From Rossellomorea sp. AcN35-11 (GTDB taxonomy: Bacteria > Bacillota > Bacilli > Bacillales > Bacillaceae_B): DNA of 64,000 nt. The stretch spans positions 1,312,501-1,376,500 of the forward strand of contig CP128835.1 of NCBI GenBank assembly GCA_030388825.1, in the 5' to 3' direction. The notes beneath the pieces were generated by a model. It saw only the letters and a program-made list of their open reading frames with translations. It did not search any database and had not been told where the DNA came from. Shown in pieces: positions 53,380-61,193 of the stretch. Each line of letters opens with the position of its first letter. Positions within the stretch are counted from its first letter, which is position 1. Position numbers and translations under genes: made by a program.

Positions 53380-53496
53380 ATGGCAGAAATGAAAAAAGCT
53401 GAGGAAAAAGTATCTTTAAAGGATCTAGACATCCGTTTCTCTGAATTAAGAGATGAAGAGCTTGCAGCACGTCCAGTGACACACGTAGGCCATTAA
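53380..53496 (+). CDS. RiPP precursor peptide, copy 1 (38 aa)
   Basis: ATG 53380 follows GGAAGGGAGGGCAATCTC. The 38-residue peptide has a charged Lys/Glu leader-like part (MAEMKKAEEKVSLKDLD) and a C-terminal part with FSELRDEELAARPVTHVGH. It differs from copies 2-4 only at residue 7 (A instead of T). Three arginines (19, 24 and 31 region), several Asp/Glu and two His in the C-terminal half are potential targets of the arginase-like and JmjC-like enzymes encoded downstream. Confidence 0.75.
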   Translation: MAEMKKAEEKVSLKDLDIRFSELRDEELAARPVTHVGH

Positions 53497-53529
53497 TCAA
53501 ATTAATCACTAGAATAGGAGGAAATCATC

Positions 53530-53646
53530 ATGGCAGAAATGAAAAAGACTGAAGAAAAAGTATCCTTGAAGGATCTAGATATCCGTTTCTCTGAATTAAG
53601 AGATGAAGAGCTTGCAGCACGTCCAGTGACACACGTAGGTCATTAA
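53530..53646 (+). CDS. RiPP precursor peptide, copy 2 (38 aa)
   Basis: Starts after AATAGGAGGAAATCATC, which recurs before copies 3 and 4. The protein equals copies 3 and 4. The repeat unit (gene plus spacer) is 149-150 bases, so the array arose by tandem duplication. Confidence 0.75.
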   Translation: MAEMKKTEEKVSLKDLDIRFSELRDEELAARPVTHVGH

Positions 53647-53678
53647 TCAAATAATCACTAGAATAGGAGGAAATCATC

Positions 53679-53795
53679 ATGGCAGAAATGAAAAAGACTG
53701 AAGAAAAAGTATCCTTGAAGGATCTAGATATCCGTTTCTCTGAATTAAGAGATGAAGAGCTTGCAGCACGTCCAGTGACACACGTAGGACATTAA
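53679..53795 (+). CDS. RiPP precursor peptide, copy 3 (38 aa)
   Basis: Same protein as copy 2; the DNA is nearly identical to copy 2 including the spacer, which suggests the most recent duplication. Confidence 0.75.
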   Translation: MAEMKKTEEKVSLKDLDIRFSELRDEELAARPVTHVGH

Positions 53796-53827
53796 TCAAA
53801 TAATCACTAGAATAGGAGGAAATCATC

Positions 53828-53944
53828 ATGGCAGAAATGAAAAAAACCGAAGAAAAAGTATCCTTGAAGGATCTAGACATCCGTTTCTCTGAATTAAGAG
53901 ATGAAGAGCTGGCAGCGCGTCCAGTAACCCATGTAGGTCACTAA
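53828..53944 (+). CDS. RiPP precursor peptide, copy 4 (38 aa)
   Basis: Same protein as copies 2 and 3, although its DNA has several silent changes (for example CTGGCAGCGCGT against CTTGCAGCACGT, and CCAGTAACCCATGTAGGTCAC against CCAGTGACACACGTAGGACAT). Preservation of the amino acids with drifting codons indicates that the whole peptide is under selection. Confidence 0.75.
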   Translation: MAEMKKTEEKVSLKDLDIRFSELRDEELAARPVTHVGH

Positions 53945-53976
53945 AAGAGTCTACATAATCACCGGGAAACGAGGAA

Positions 53977-54000
53977 TGTGGCCCTCGATCTTTGGTTTAA
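53977..54000 (-). repeat. Right arm of the 24-bp perfect inverted repeat
   Basis: Reverse complement of 53313-53336. It lies between the last precursor and the ribosome site (AAGGAG, 54007-54012) of the first downstream enzyme gene. Confidence 0.9.
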
Positions 54001-54021
54001 ACTTCTAAGGAGTGATAAGAA

Positions 54022-55266
54022 ATGAGTTTTTTTCAAGAATTACAAGTTTCTACAAAGGATTTCATAGAACCGGCATCACTGAAGAATCAAATGGACATTA
54101 CAGACGTCTATGACGCACCATTTCAGACATTATTATCAATGGCCCGAGCTAAAGGTACAGATGATTCTTATCGGAATAATTTACGCATTTATGTAGATGG
54201 TGAATCACGTGAGGATTTAGAAGAATTTATTCTTCTAAATCCTCCTCATTCTTTTGAGGAAATAGAGCGATGGGGTAGAACTACATTTAAAGGTCAAGAT
54301 TTTCTTGTGGTTATCAACAGAGTAGAGAAATGGTATAACCCGATAGTTAAATGGTGCGGCAACTTGTTCGAGGCGGCCAAAGGGCAACTCAATGAGGAGC
54401 TCTTACATGTAGAGGTTACATATTTTATTGGAAATACAACGTATACGCCATTTGGGATACACATTGATGAAATTTCAGAGGCGCTTCATTTAAACCTGGG
54501 ACCCAACGAAAGATATATGTATCTGTGGGAGCCAGAAACATATAAGAAAATGAGAGGTTCATATGAACCATTGATTAATCCTTCCCCACAAATATTTTCT
54601 CATTCCCAGAAATACAACATTGAGAAAGACAATTGGTTCTTCCTTCCGGCCAGTAAATATTTTCATGTAGGAGAGAATGCAGATTTTAGTATATCGTTAG
54701 CGGTTGCCATGATTCGACTTGATGAAAATGAACTATTTAAGAGAGCAATGGAATTGGCACAACTTCCATTAGAAGCTCCTGGCTCCATCGATGTCAAAGG
54801 CATCATAAAACAAACAGTGGAGCTGGAATGCCATCAGAAGAGCGGGATGATCCCTTTGACAGAACTCATACAAGCCAATGATCCTGCTGAAGTGGCCCTT
54901 GTGCAGTATGCTCTACGAATGAGGAGTAATTTGGGGTTTAGAATTCCTACGAGCACAACGGATAAGGAATTTCCTGAATTATCTGATTGGAGAGAAAGCT
55001 CGATTTCATTAAATGCTCCTTTCAAGTTGTTAGCGTTAGAGAAGGAACATGAAGTGGATGTGTTTGCTGGAGGGAATATGATGAGTCTGATAAGGCATGA
55101 TGCCATTCTTGACATAATAAAGAAATTGAACACGGAATTCTCATTAAGTGTCATAGAATTAATCGAAACATTTAAAGATGAGATCAATGAGGACTCCATC
55201 TATTTACTATGCAAAGCCTTCTATAAGTATGGGGTACTTGAGGTGAAATTTCATGAATATGTCTAA
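54022..55266 (+). CDS. JmjC/cupin-like oxygenase-type protein 1 of the RiPP operon
   Basis: A 414-residue protein starting MSFFQELQVSTKDFIEPASL after TAAGGAGTGATAAGA. A cupin core has TPFGIHIDE (H147, D149) and a distal histidine H215 in KYFHVGEN, the HxD...H metal triad of Fe(II)/2-oxoglutarate oxygenases. The C-terminal about 130 residues (LLALEKEHEVDVFAGGNMMS to the end) look like a winged-helix-type domain. It is related to the proteins at 56466 and 57716, which have the same TPFGIH motif. Likely role: hydroxylation or other oxidation of the precursor. The 3' end overlaps the arginase gene by 14 bases. Confidence 0.7.
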   Translation: MSFFQELQVSTKDFIEPASLKNQMDITDVYDAPFQTLLSMARAKGTDDSYRNNLRIYVDGESREDLEEFILLNPPHSFEEIERWGRTTFKGQDFLVVINRVEKWYNPIVKWCGNLFEAAKGQLNEELLHVEVTYFIGNTTYTPFGIHIDEISEALHLNLGPNERYMYLWEPETYKKMRGSYEPLINPSPQIFSHSQKYNIEKDNWFFLPASKYFHVGENADFSISLAVAMIRLDENELFKRAMELAQLPLEAPGSIDVKGIIKQTVELECHQKSGMIPLTELIQANDPAEVALVQYALRMRSNLGFRIPTSTTDKEFPELSDWRESSISLNAPFKLLALEKEHEVDVFAGGNMMSLIRHDAILDIIKKLNTEFSLSVIELIETFKDEINEDSIYLLCKAFYKYGVLEVKFHEYV

Positions 55267-56491
55267 ACAGTATGTTCTCAATCCAACAATTTCAGTTGAA
55301 CATAAAGGTCACTTCCTTAATATTATCCTTCCTTATCAGAAAAAGAAACTCCAAACGAATCTTCAATTCAGCAAAGTAGTTGAGCTCATGAAAGAGCCCA
55401 ACAGTCTTGAAGTGTTAGAGGGAAAGGGATTAACTGGAAATGTGTTGGCGTTTTTGCTGGATGAGTCTATCATCATTCCTCAGGAAGCTCATTCCATCTA
55501 CAGAAATGGACTGGTTATACAACCCAAGAATACCATCGGCAAGAAGTTAGATCTTAACCAACTAGAAAATAAAGAATTTAATCATCGATTTTGTTTCTTA
55601 GGCATTCCCGTTTCTTATGAACATAAAGGGAATATGAGTCCTGTTGATGGAACTTCATTAATTAGATCCAATATTAAACTTTTTGACCCGGCTTCTTCGG
55701 ATGAAGAGTATTTAGTGGATATGAATCACTCCAGAAGCTTCAAAGCGGAAAATGTCACTCCTTATGATGTAGGAGACGTAAGTTATGATTCCCGTATTGA
55801 AACCATAGAAGATGTAAACAAAAAAGTGAGATACATTGTGGATAAAATGTCAGAAAATCACTTGAAGCCTATTGTCCTGGGAGGGGATCACACCGTGACT
55901 TACCCAGTCGTGTCGACCCTTATGGATAAGTATGAGAATATGACCATCATCCATTTTGATGCGCATACCGACCGTTATGAAAGCCAGTTGAGAAATACCA
56001 AAGGTCTTACTATAGGAAATGTGTTCAGTGAACTAATGAAAGAGAAACACTTTCATCAGTTAATCCAGGTGGGGATAAGGCAATTCGAAAGAAAGTATTC
56101 TAACGATATGGGAATATCGAGTAATGTCCGCGTGTATTCATCGAATGATATCCATACGATGGAGGATGTCACATCTATCTTTTCCACCGTCGATAAGAAC
56201 ACTCCTATTTATGTTTCATTCGATGTAGATGTGCTAGATCCTTCAAATGCTCCTGAAGTGGCATGGCCGGTTATAGGGGGAATCACCTATCATCAGGCGT
56301 CACTCCTCATGGAATACTTAAGTACCCATTTCAATGTAGTAGGGGCAGATTTCGTAGAAGTATGTGCAGGAGATCAGAAACCCAATTTAGCAGCCCTATC
56401 CGTAGCCAACCTGGCTACCCAACTCGTATTAAATCAACATAATCAAACATATAGAGGTGAAGAAAATGAACATGGTGACGAAATCAACTAA
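55253..56491 (+). CDS. Arginase/agmatinase-family protein with N-terminal PqqD-like region (candidate peptide arginase)
   Basis: A 412-residue protein. The C-terminal about 280 residues are a ureohydrolase domain with all manganese-binding motifs: GGDHTVTYP (H213), HFDAHTDRYE (D236, H238, D240) and SFDVDVLDPS (D324, D326). Standard arginases are about 300 residues; the extra N-terminal about 110 residues (VEHKGHFLNIILPYQKKKLQ, LEGKGLTGNVLAFLLDESII) resemble the winged-helix PqqD-like RiPP recognition fold. Some RiPP pathways use a peptide arginase to convert Arg to ornithine; the Arg-containing precursors here would be suitable. Free-arginine metabolism is unlikely in this operon. Confidence 0.8.
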   Translation: MNMSKQYVLNPTISVEHKGHFLNIILPYQKKKLQTNLQFSKVVELMKEPNSLEVLEGKGLTGNVLAFLLDESIIIPQEAHSIYRNGLVIQPKNTIGKKLDLNQLENKEFNHRFCFLGIPVSYEHKGNMSPVDGTSLIRSNIKLFDPASSDEEYLVDMNHSRSFKAENVTPYDVGDVSYDSRIETIEDVNKKVRYIVDKMSENHLKPIVLGGDHTVTYPVVSTLMDKYENMTIIHFDAHTDRYESQLRNTKGLTIGNVFSELMKEKHFHQLIQVGIRQFERKYSNDMGISSNVRVYSSNDIHTMEDVTSIFSTVDKNTPIYVSFDVDVLDPSNAPEVAWPVIGGITYHQASLLMEYLSTHFNVVGADFVEVCAGDQKPNLAALSVANLATQLVLNQHNQTYRGEENEHGDEIN

Positions 56492-57719
56492 AGTAGCTCC
56501 AATCATATCAGATAACTGGATCACTAGGTTACTCCAAGAAACGAACGGTTTAAAAGACTATGCTTTAATTCCCAATATGTTACTAAATCCAGAGCAAGTA
56601 ACGACTGAACTGAAACATGCAATCGGGAATGTAAAGAGTCATAATGAAAAAGCTAATTTCAGGGTGTTTATTGATAATGGCCAACGTTATGATCTTCTGG
56701 AAAAACTTTGGAATACCCATTTTGATGAAGAAGCGGATCTGGATGATTGGATACAAGAAACGATTGGGTATGAAGAATATTGTTTTACCTTTAATGGCGT
56801 CATGAAATGGAATGACAGGCTGCATACCAGAATGACATCTGAAGTGATTAAACCGATCATTGACGATGTAGGAGTTCCGATGGCAGGAGTGGATGCATAT
56901 GCATTTATTGCCAATGCCGGATATACGCCATTTGGTATTCACGAAGATCCCGACCATTCTTTGATCTTTCATTTGGGACCGGATGAAAAGCACGTTTGGA
57001 TATGGAAGAGAGAAGAGTACCTGGAGCTAACGGGAAGTTCGGATCGCCGTTTTGATCCGGAAAATCTTGTAGAACACGCAACACATTATGTTTTAAAGCC
57101 TGGGGATTGTTTATTTATTCCGAAGGGGGATTTTCATGTATTCAAGAATGTAGGATTTTCTTCGTTTCTGGGATTTATACTCTATCCTTCTACCGCTGGA
57201 ACTGTGGGGGAAGAAGGAATCAAGATGCTTACAAAGCTTAATGGAAATCAGCCCCATTACTTTGTGAAAGAAGAAAGTTTAGAAAAAAGCATATATGAGC
57301 AAATTGACTTTATCACCCAGTCCCATCGACATGACCTTGAAAAAGGGATAAAGCAAGGATCATACTTCTATCATCTGCTACTTAAGAGTAATGGGTACGC
57401 CATTCATAAACCGATTATGAAAGAAATGGATACGATTCATGATTTGAGTCGTACAACATTGATTAAGCCTGCATGTTTTCCTATACTCCACGTCATAGAA
57501 ACAGACAAAATTACCTTATTTATCCGTGGAAGACTCCTTCAGCTTAAAAATGTACCTGGCATAGTGGAATCCATCAAGATCATCCAAAGTAAAACCGAAA
57601 TAACGTACTCGAGTCTTATTGAAGAATTGACAAACATAATATCTTTCGAAGTGGCTGCATTCCTGGTGAAGTGTGCGATTCAATATAAGGGATTAATTGT
57701 AAAGGAGGACGGAAGATGA
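56466..57719 (+). CDS. JmjC/cupin-like oxygenase-type protein 2
   Basis: The ATG at 56466 is preferred; an in-frame GTG at 56457 is part of the ribosome site AGAGGTGA. The 417-residue protein has TPFGIHEDPD (H159, D161) and distal H224 in PKGDFHVFKN, and a C-terminal winged-helix-like domain starting near HVIETDKITLFIRGRLLQLK. It is a paralogue of the proteins at 54022 and 57716. It overlaps both neighbours (26 bases with the arginase, ATGA with the next gene). Confidence 0.7.
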   Translation: MNMVTKSTKVAPIISDNWITRLLQETNGLKDYALIPNMLLNPEQVTTELKHAIGNVKSHNEKANFRVFIDNGQRYDLLEKLWNTHFDEEADLDDWIQETIGYEEYCFTFNGVMKWNDRLHTRMTSEVIKPIIDDVGVPMAGVDAYAFIANAGYTPFGIHEDPDHSLIFHLGPDEKHVWIWKREEYLELTGSSDRRFDPENLVEHATHYVLKPGDCLFIPKGDFHVFKNVGFSSFLGFILYPSTAGTVGEEGIKMLTKLNGNQPHYFVKEESLEKSIYEQIDFITQSHRHDLEKGIKQGSYFYHLLLKSNGYAIHKPIMKEMDTIHDLSRTTLIKPACFPILHVIETDKITLFIRGRLLQLKNVPGIVESIKIIQSKTEITYSSLIEELTNIISFEVAAFLVKCAIQYKGLIVKEDGR

Positions 57720-58933
57720 GTATACCTACATTACATCATCTGAGCAAAGAAACAAATCACTTTACACGCCCGGTCGTTTGGAAATCATTCCTTAAAAAGA
57801 CGAATTGGGATAAGATTTATACCGATTTTGTACGGGAAGTCCAAAATAGCGAAAGAATTCCCCAAATGAATATTAATGTGAAGGACGCAGTCAAGCCGTG
57901 GTTAAGAAATAGAATAAAAGATTCTTCAGTCGATAATCATGATTCATTGGAACAATGGTTTTCTCAATGGCTAGGAGGTGACAATTTCTGTGTATTGTTT
58001 GACAGAATAACAGATTATAGTGAAAAAATACATGAGATTCTCACTTCTAATGTGTTGACGAACTTAGGGGAAAAGGATCTGAAAATGGGTGCAGACTCTT
58101 ATGCGATATTTGGAAACTACGGATATACACCATTTGGGATCCATCCGGATAATGAACCTATCTTCCTGATTCATTGTGGTCCATCTACCAAGGACGTGTG
58201 GTACTGGGAAACTGACCCTGATCCAAGTATAACAGGTAGAACGGATCTATTGGAGTCTGGATCTGAATGGGAAAAGTCTGCTGTCCATGTTGTGCTTAAA
58301 CCTGGTGATATGATATTTATCCCTAGCCAAATGTATCATTTGCTGTATACTCCGGACTTTTCAGTTACATTGGGGACTGCTTTGTTTCCTGCTAGCGCTC
58401 CCTCGTTAATCCGTTCGGGAATAGCTAATTTGGATCATCAGCCAGCTGACACACTATCCCTCTTCTGGTCAGAAGAAGAATCGATTGAGGCACAATACCA
58501 TTCCATAATAGATCAAGAGTTAAATGGAAATAATATAGATTTTGGCGAACTGATCTTCCAAGGAGTACTTGACCAGAGACGTTTACTCAGAAGCAACGGT
58601 GGTTTTATCGGAAGTCCAACCGAAATAGAACAGACAGCTTCCGTCAATTTTGAAAAATCCTGTTTTAGAGTAAAGAAGAATATCGAAATACCAATTAAGA
58701 AAAATGGAAGTGAACTGCACCTGTATCTTCGCGGTAGGAAGTGCAAATTGAATAACCATCCGTTAATCGAGAAAGCAGTGCACTTTATTCAAGCAACTCC
58801 AAAGTTTTCTTTAAAAGACGTGGCCAGAGAAATGGGAGAAGAATCTATCGCATTAGACTTGATCAAGTTACTCTATTTTAACAGAGGGATCGAAACGGCT
58901 TGTACGTGTCAAGTAAACGGAGGTGTGAAATGA
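57716..58933 (+). CDS. JmjC/cupin-like oxygenase-type protein 3
   Basis: Starts with an ATGA overlap after AAAGGAGGACGGAAG. The 405-residue protein has TPFGIHPDNE (H143, D145) and distal H208 in SQMYHLLYT; the C-terminal domain includes ELHLYLRGRKCKLNNHPLIE, like protein 2 (FIRGRLLQLKN). This third paralogue suggests that several positions or steps are modified, or that the proteins form a hetero-complex. Confidence 0.7.
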   Translation: MSIPTLHHLSKETNHFTRPVVWKSFLKKTNWDKIYTDFVREVQNSERIPQMNINVKDAVKPWLRNRIKDSSVDNHDSLEQWFSQWLGGDNFCVLFDRITDYSEKIHEILTSNVLTNLGEKDLKMGADSYAIFGNYGYTPFGIHPDNEPIFLIHCGPSTKDVWYWETDPDPSITGRTDLLESGSEWEKSAVHVVLKPGDMIFIPSQMYHLLYTPDFSVTLGTALFPASAPSLIRSGIANLDHQPADTLSLFWSEEESIEAQYHSIIDQELNGNNIDFGELIFQGVLDQRRLLRSNGGFIGSPTEIEQTASVNFEKSCFRVKKNIEIPIKKNGSELHLYLRGRKCKLNNHPLIEKAVHFIQATPKFSLKDVAREMGEESIALDLIKLLYFNRGIETACTCQVNGGVK

Positions 58934-59718
58934 CTATCGCTGTAAAAGAAGTGATCTTAGAAGAAGATATCCCATTACATGCATTGGACCAGCCGGTGAT
59001 AGTAAGAAAACACTTATCGTATTCAGGATACTCCAATCTTGTATCACATACTATTGAGTTTCTTAAACATAGTGGTTGTTCCATTATAGCGAGCCGGAAA
59101 GGGGAGCGGGAAACAAGGGAATTTAGCCTGGATGAATATCTTGTCTATATGAATGAAACGAGTGATGAGAATCCATGGTATGCGTCCAACTTGCGCAATA
59201 GTGAAATGTTAAATGGGATTATGGAGAAAATCGAGCTGCCGGCATCCTTTTCTAATTGGTTGGACTCTTTACCACAAGATGTGAAGCCACCCTGGCTCTG
59301 GTTATTTATGGGCCCGGCCTCATCTTCTACAGCCCTTCATATTGATGTTATGATGAGCAGTGCGTGGAATCTACTTCTAAGCGGAACAAAAAAATGGAGG
59401 TTCTTATCTCCTGCAGAGTCTATTGTAAAGGATGTATTAGATGATGATTATGCTGATGAGTTTCCTTCTTCCAGATATGAGGTAGAAGTTCTTCAGTTTC
59501 CTGGAGATTTGGTTTTTACCCCAAGTGGTTGGGCGCATGAAGTCATAAACCTTGAACCCACTATGTCCGTTACGGGTAATTTCATTAACGAAAGTAACGT
59601 ACATCTAGCAGAAATGTACCTTAAGAAAAGGGATAAGGAAGCTTGGATCAAAGTACTTAATAAGCTAAAAGAAATAAATCGTTTAACTAAAGGGTCAACC
59701 TCAGGAGGAATTCAATGA
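58930..59718 (+). CDS. JmjC-domain protein 4 (canonical cupin-like hydroxylase)
   Basis: The ATG at 58930 lies after GGAGGTGTGAA and overlaps the previous stop (ATGA). The 262-residue protein has a regular JmjC core: STALHIDVM (H137, D139), LLLSGTKKWRFLSP with the 2-oxoglutarate lysine region, and H203 in GWAHEVINL. Small proteins of this class include peptidyl hydroxylases acting on Asp, Asn, His or Arg side chains. It differs from the three larger paralogues and lacks their C-terminal domain. Confidence 0.82.
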   Translation: MTIAVKEVILEEDIPLHALDQPVIVRKHLSYSGYSNLVSHTIEFLKHSGCSIIASRKGERETREFSLDEYLVYMNETSDENPWYASNLRNSEMLNGIMEKIELPASFSNWLDSLPQDVKPPWLWLFMGPASSSTALHIDVMMSSAWNLLLSGTKKWRFLSPAESIVKDVLDDDYADEFPSSRYEVEVLQFPGDLVFTPSGWAHEVINLEPTMSVTGNFINESNVHLAEMYLKKRDKEAWIKVLNKLKEINRLTKGSTSGGIQ

Positions 59719-60941
59719 AACCGATACATATTCTTAAAGACTTAAACTTTCTTACCTTTTGGTTAGCCCATGTCATTTCTTCTATTGGGAATACTCTCAT
59801 ACCTGTCACTATTACATTTGCAGTATTAGAGGTTACAGGAAGTGCAACCAGTCTTGGCCTCGTATTAGGGGCACTTTGGATTTCACGAGTGTTATTCGTC
59901 ATGTTTGGAGGGGTTTGGGCTGACCGTATTTCAAGAAAGAGTATTCTGATTGGTTCGGATCTGCTTCAAGGGGTCAATCATTTCATTATTGCTTTTCTCT
60001 TTTTTACCCATTCGATTGAGCTGTGGCATTTAGTGGTCTCTGCCTTGCTATACGGTGCTGTTAGTGCTTTTCATTCCCCTGCCTCAGGTGGACTGATTCC
60101 ACAAATTGCAAAAGAAGATCAGCTTCAACAGGCAAATTCACTCCTAAGCGTAGTGAATAGCATATTTGAAATAGCTGGTCCAGCCATTGCGGGGATATTG
60201 GTTGTTTTGGTCGGGTTTGATGTAATCTTCTTCATTGACGCCATGACTTTCTTTGTAAGTCTGGTACTCATGTTACTGGTTACACCGAAGTACAAGTTGG
60301 AAATCACAGTAGGTAACACCTATTGGCAAGATTTGAAAGAGGGGATACATTTAGCGAAGAATCAAACTTGGATATGGAGGTCACTTATCACCTTTTCCCT
60401 GATAAACTTTGCAGTTGCAACTTTTAATGTTCTTGGTCCGATAGCTCTTTTAGATCAATTAGATGGTCCGAAAGAATGGGGAATGATTCTAACCGCTGCC
60501 TCGGTTGGCGGGTTGCTGGGAGGTTTGATTTCTCATAACTTCAAGCCAAAGAATCCATTAAAGTTTGCCTTTAGCTTAATGACGGTTTTGGTGCCCCTTG
60601 AAATCCTTATGCTGATCGGTCCGGCTTCACACTGGTTGATTATGGCTGTGGCTATGTTGGCAAGCGCAAGTATTATCATAAGTGCCGTTTTCTGGGATAC
60701 ACTCGTTCAACAAAAGGTACCTGAACATATGCTATCCAGAATCGGTTCATTGGATTCTTTTGTTTCCTTTGTATTCATGCCGGTGGGGTTTGTATTGGCG
60801 GGACCTATTTCTGAGGTGCTAGGAATCACATGGACCCTTCTCCTCTTGGCATCTTTAGTTTTCATCCTGAACATAGGGGTCATCTATTTTAAAGATGTTA
60901 GAAAGGCAGAATTTGATCAGTCAATGAATATGGAAGCATGA
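59715..60941 (+). CDS. MFS exporter of the RiPP operon
   Basis: A 408-residue, twelve-helix transporter of the EntS-like drug/siderophore exporter group (LNFLTFWLAHVISSIGNTLI, VWADRISRKSILI as loop 2-3 motif A, and a FHSPASGGLIPQI segment). ATGA overlap with the JmjC gene and a strong AGGAGG site place it in the operon. It is the natural candidate to export the mature peptide, possibly after proteolysis by a protease encoded elsewhere, since no dedicated peptidase or peptidase-containing ABC transporter is present. Confidence 0.88.
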   Translation: MKPIHILKDLNFLTFWLAHVISSIGNTLIPVTITFAVLEVTGSATSLGLVLGALWISRVLFVMFGGVWADRISRKSILIGSDLLQGVNHFIIAFLFFTHSIELWHLVVSALLYGAVSAFHSPASGGLIPQIAKEDQLQQANSLLSVVNSIFEIAGPAIAGILVVLVGFDVIFFIDAMTFFVSLVLMLLVTPKYKLEITVGNTYWQDLKEGIHLAKNQTWIWRSLITFSLINFAVATFNVLGPIALLDQLDGPKEWGMILTAASVGGLLGGLISHNFKPKNPLKFAFSLMTVLVPLEILMLIGPASHWLIMAVAMLASASIIISAVFWDTLVQQKVPEHMLSRIGSLDSFVSFVFMPVGFVLAGPISEVLGITWTLLLLASLVFILNIGVIYFKDVRKAEFDQSMNMEA

Positions 60942-60990
60942 CGTGAAAGAGAGGAAAGGTACTTTCACCTGAGAATCTAGATATAACTGA

Positions 60991-61042
60991 AGGGGCCAAA
61001 AAAGTTAAAGCAGCTGCTGAAACTATAACATTTTTGGTCCCT
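60991..61042 (+). terminator. Probable terminator of the RiPP operon
   Basis: AGGGGCCAAAAA pairs with TTTTTGGTCCCT (one G-U pair) around a 28-base loop; the T-run lies within the arm. Confidence 0.5.
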
Positions 61043-61174
61043 AATTCTCGCAATTGATGATCTTATCGACAACTTCATCGTTTATACCCATTAGCCCATA
61101 TGTGGTTTCCATAAAGTATTGTTCCTCTTCTTTTCCTTCTTTTAGATATTGAAAAACAAGAACAAGCCGGGGAT

Positions 61175-61193
61175 GGGACAAGGAACCTGTCCC
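61175..61193 (-). terminator. Hairpin at the end of the FAD oxidase gene
   Basis: GGGACA...TGTCCC, directly after the stop codon at 61194-61196. Similar GGGAC-type hairpins occur elsewhere near gene ends in this window. No T-run, so activity is uncertain. Confidence 0.4.

Noticed and set aside
53313..54000. CRISPR array made of the 149-bp repeats
   Set aside because: The repeats are complete peptide genes with ribosome sites and conserved reading frames, without spacer diversity.
54834..55199. Minus-strand frame inside JmjC-like protein 1
   Set aside because: Antisense shadow without ribosome site, within a coherent operon.
55253..56491. Housekeeping arginase (rocF) or agmatinase (speB)
   Set aside because: The extra N-terminal domain and the tight operon with precursor peptides and JmjC-like genes do not fit arginine or polyamine metabolism.
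61036..61150. Minus-strand frame ending MGINDEVVDKIINCEN
   Set aside because: Looks like the C-terminal piece of a small protein, but no start with a ribosome site is present and it is too short to support.
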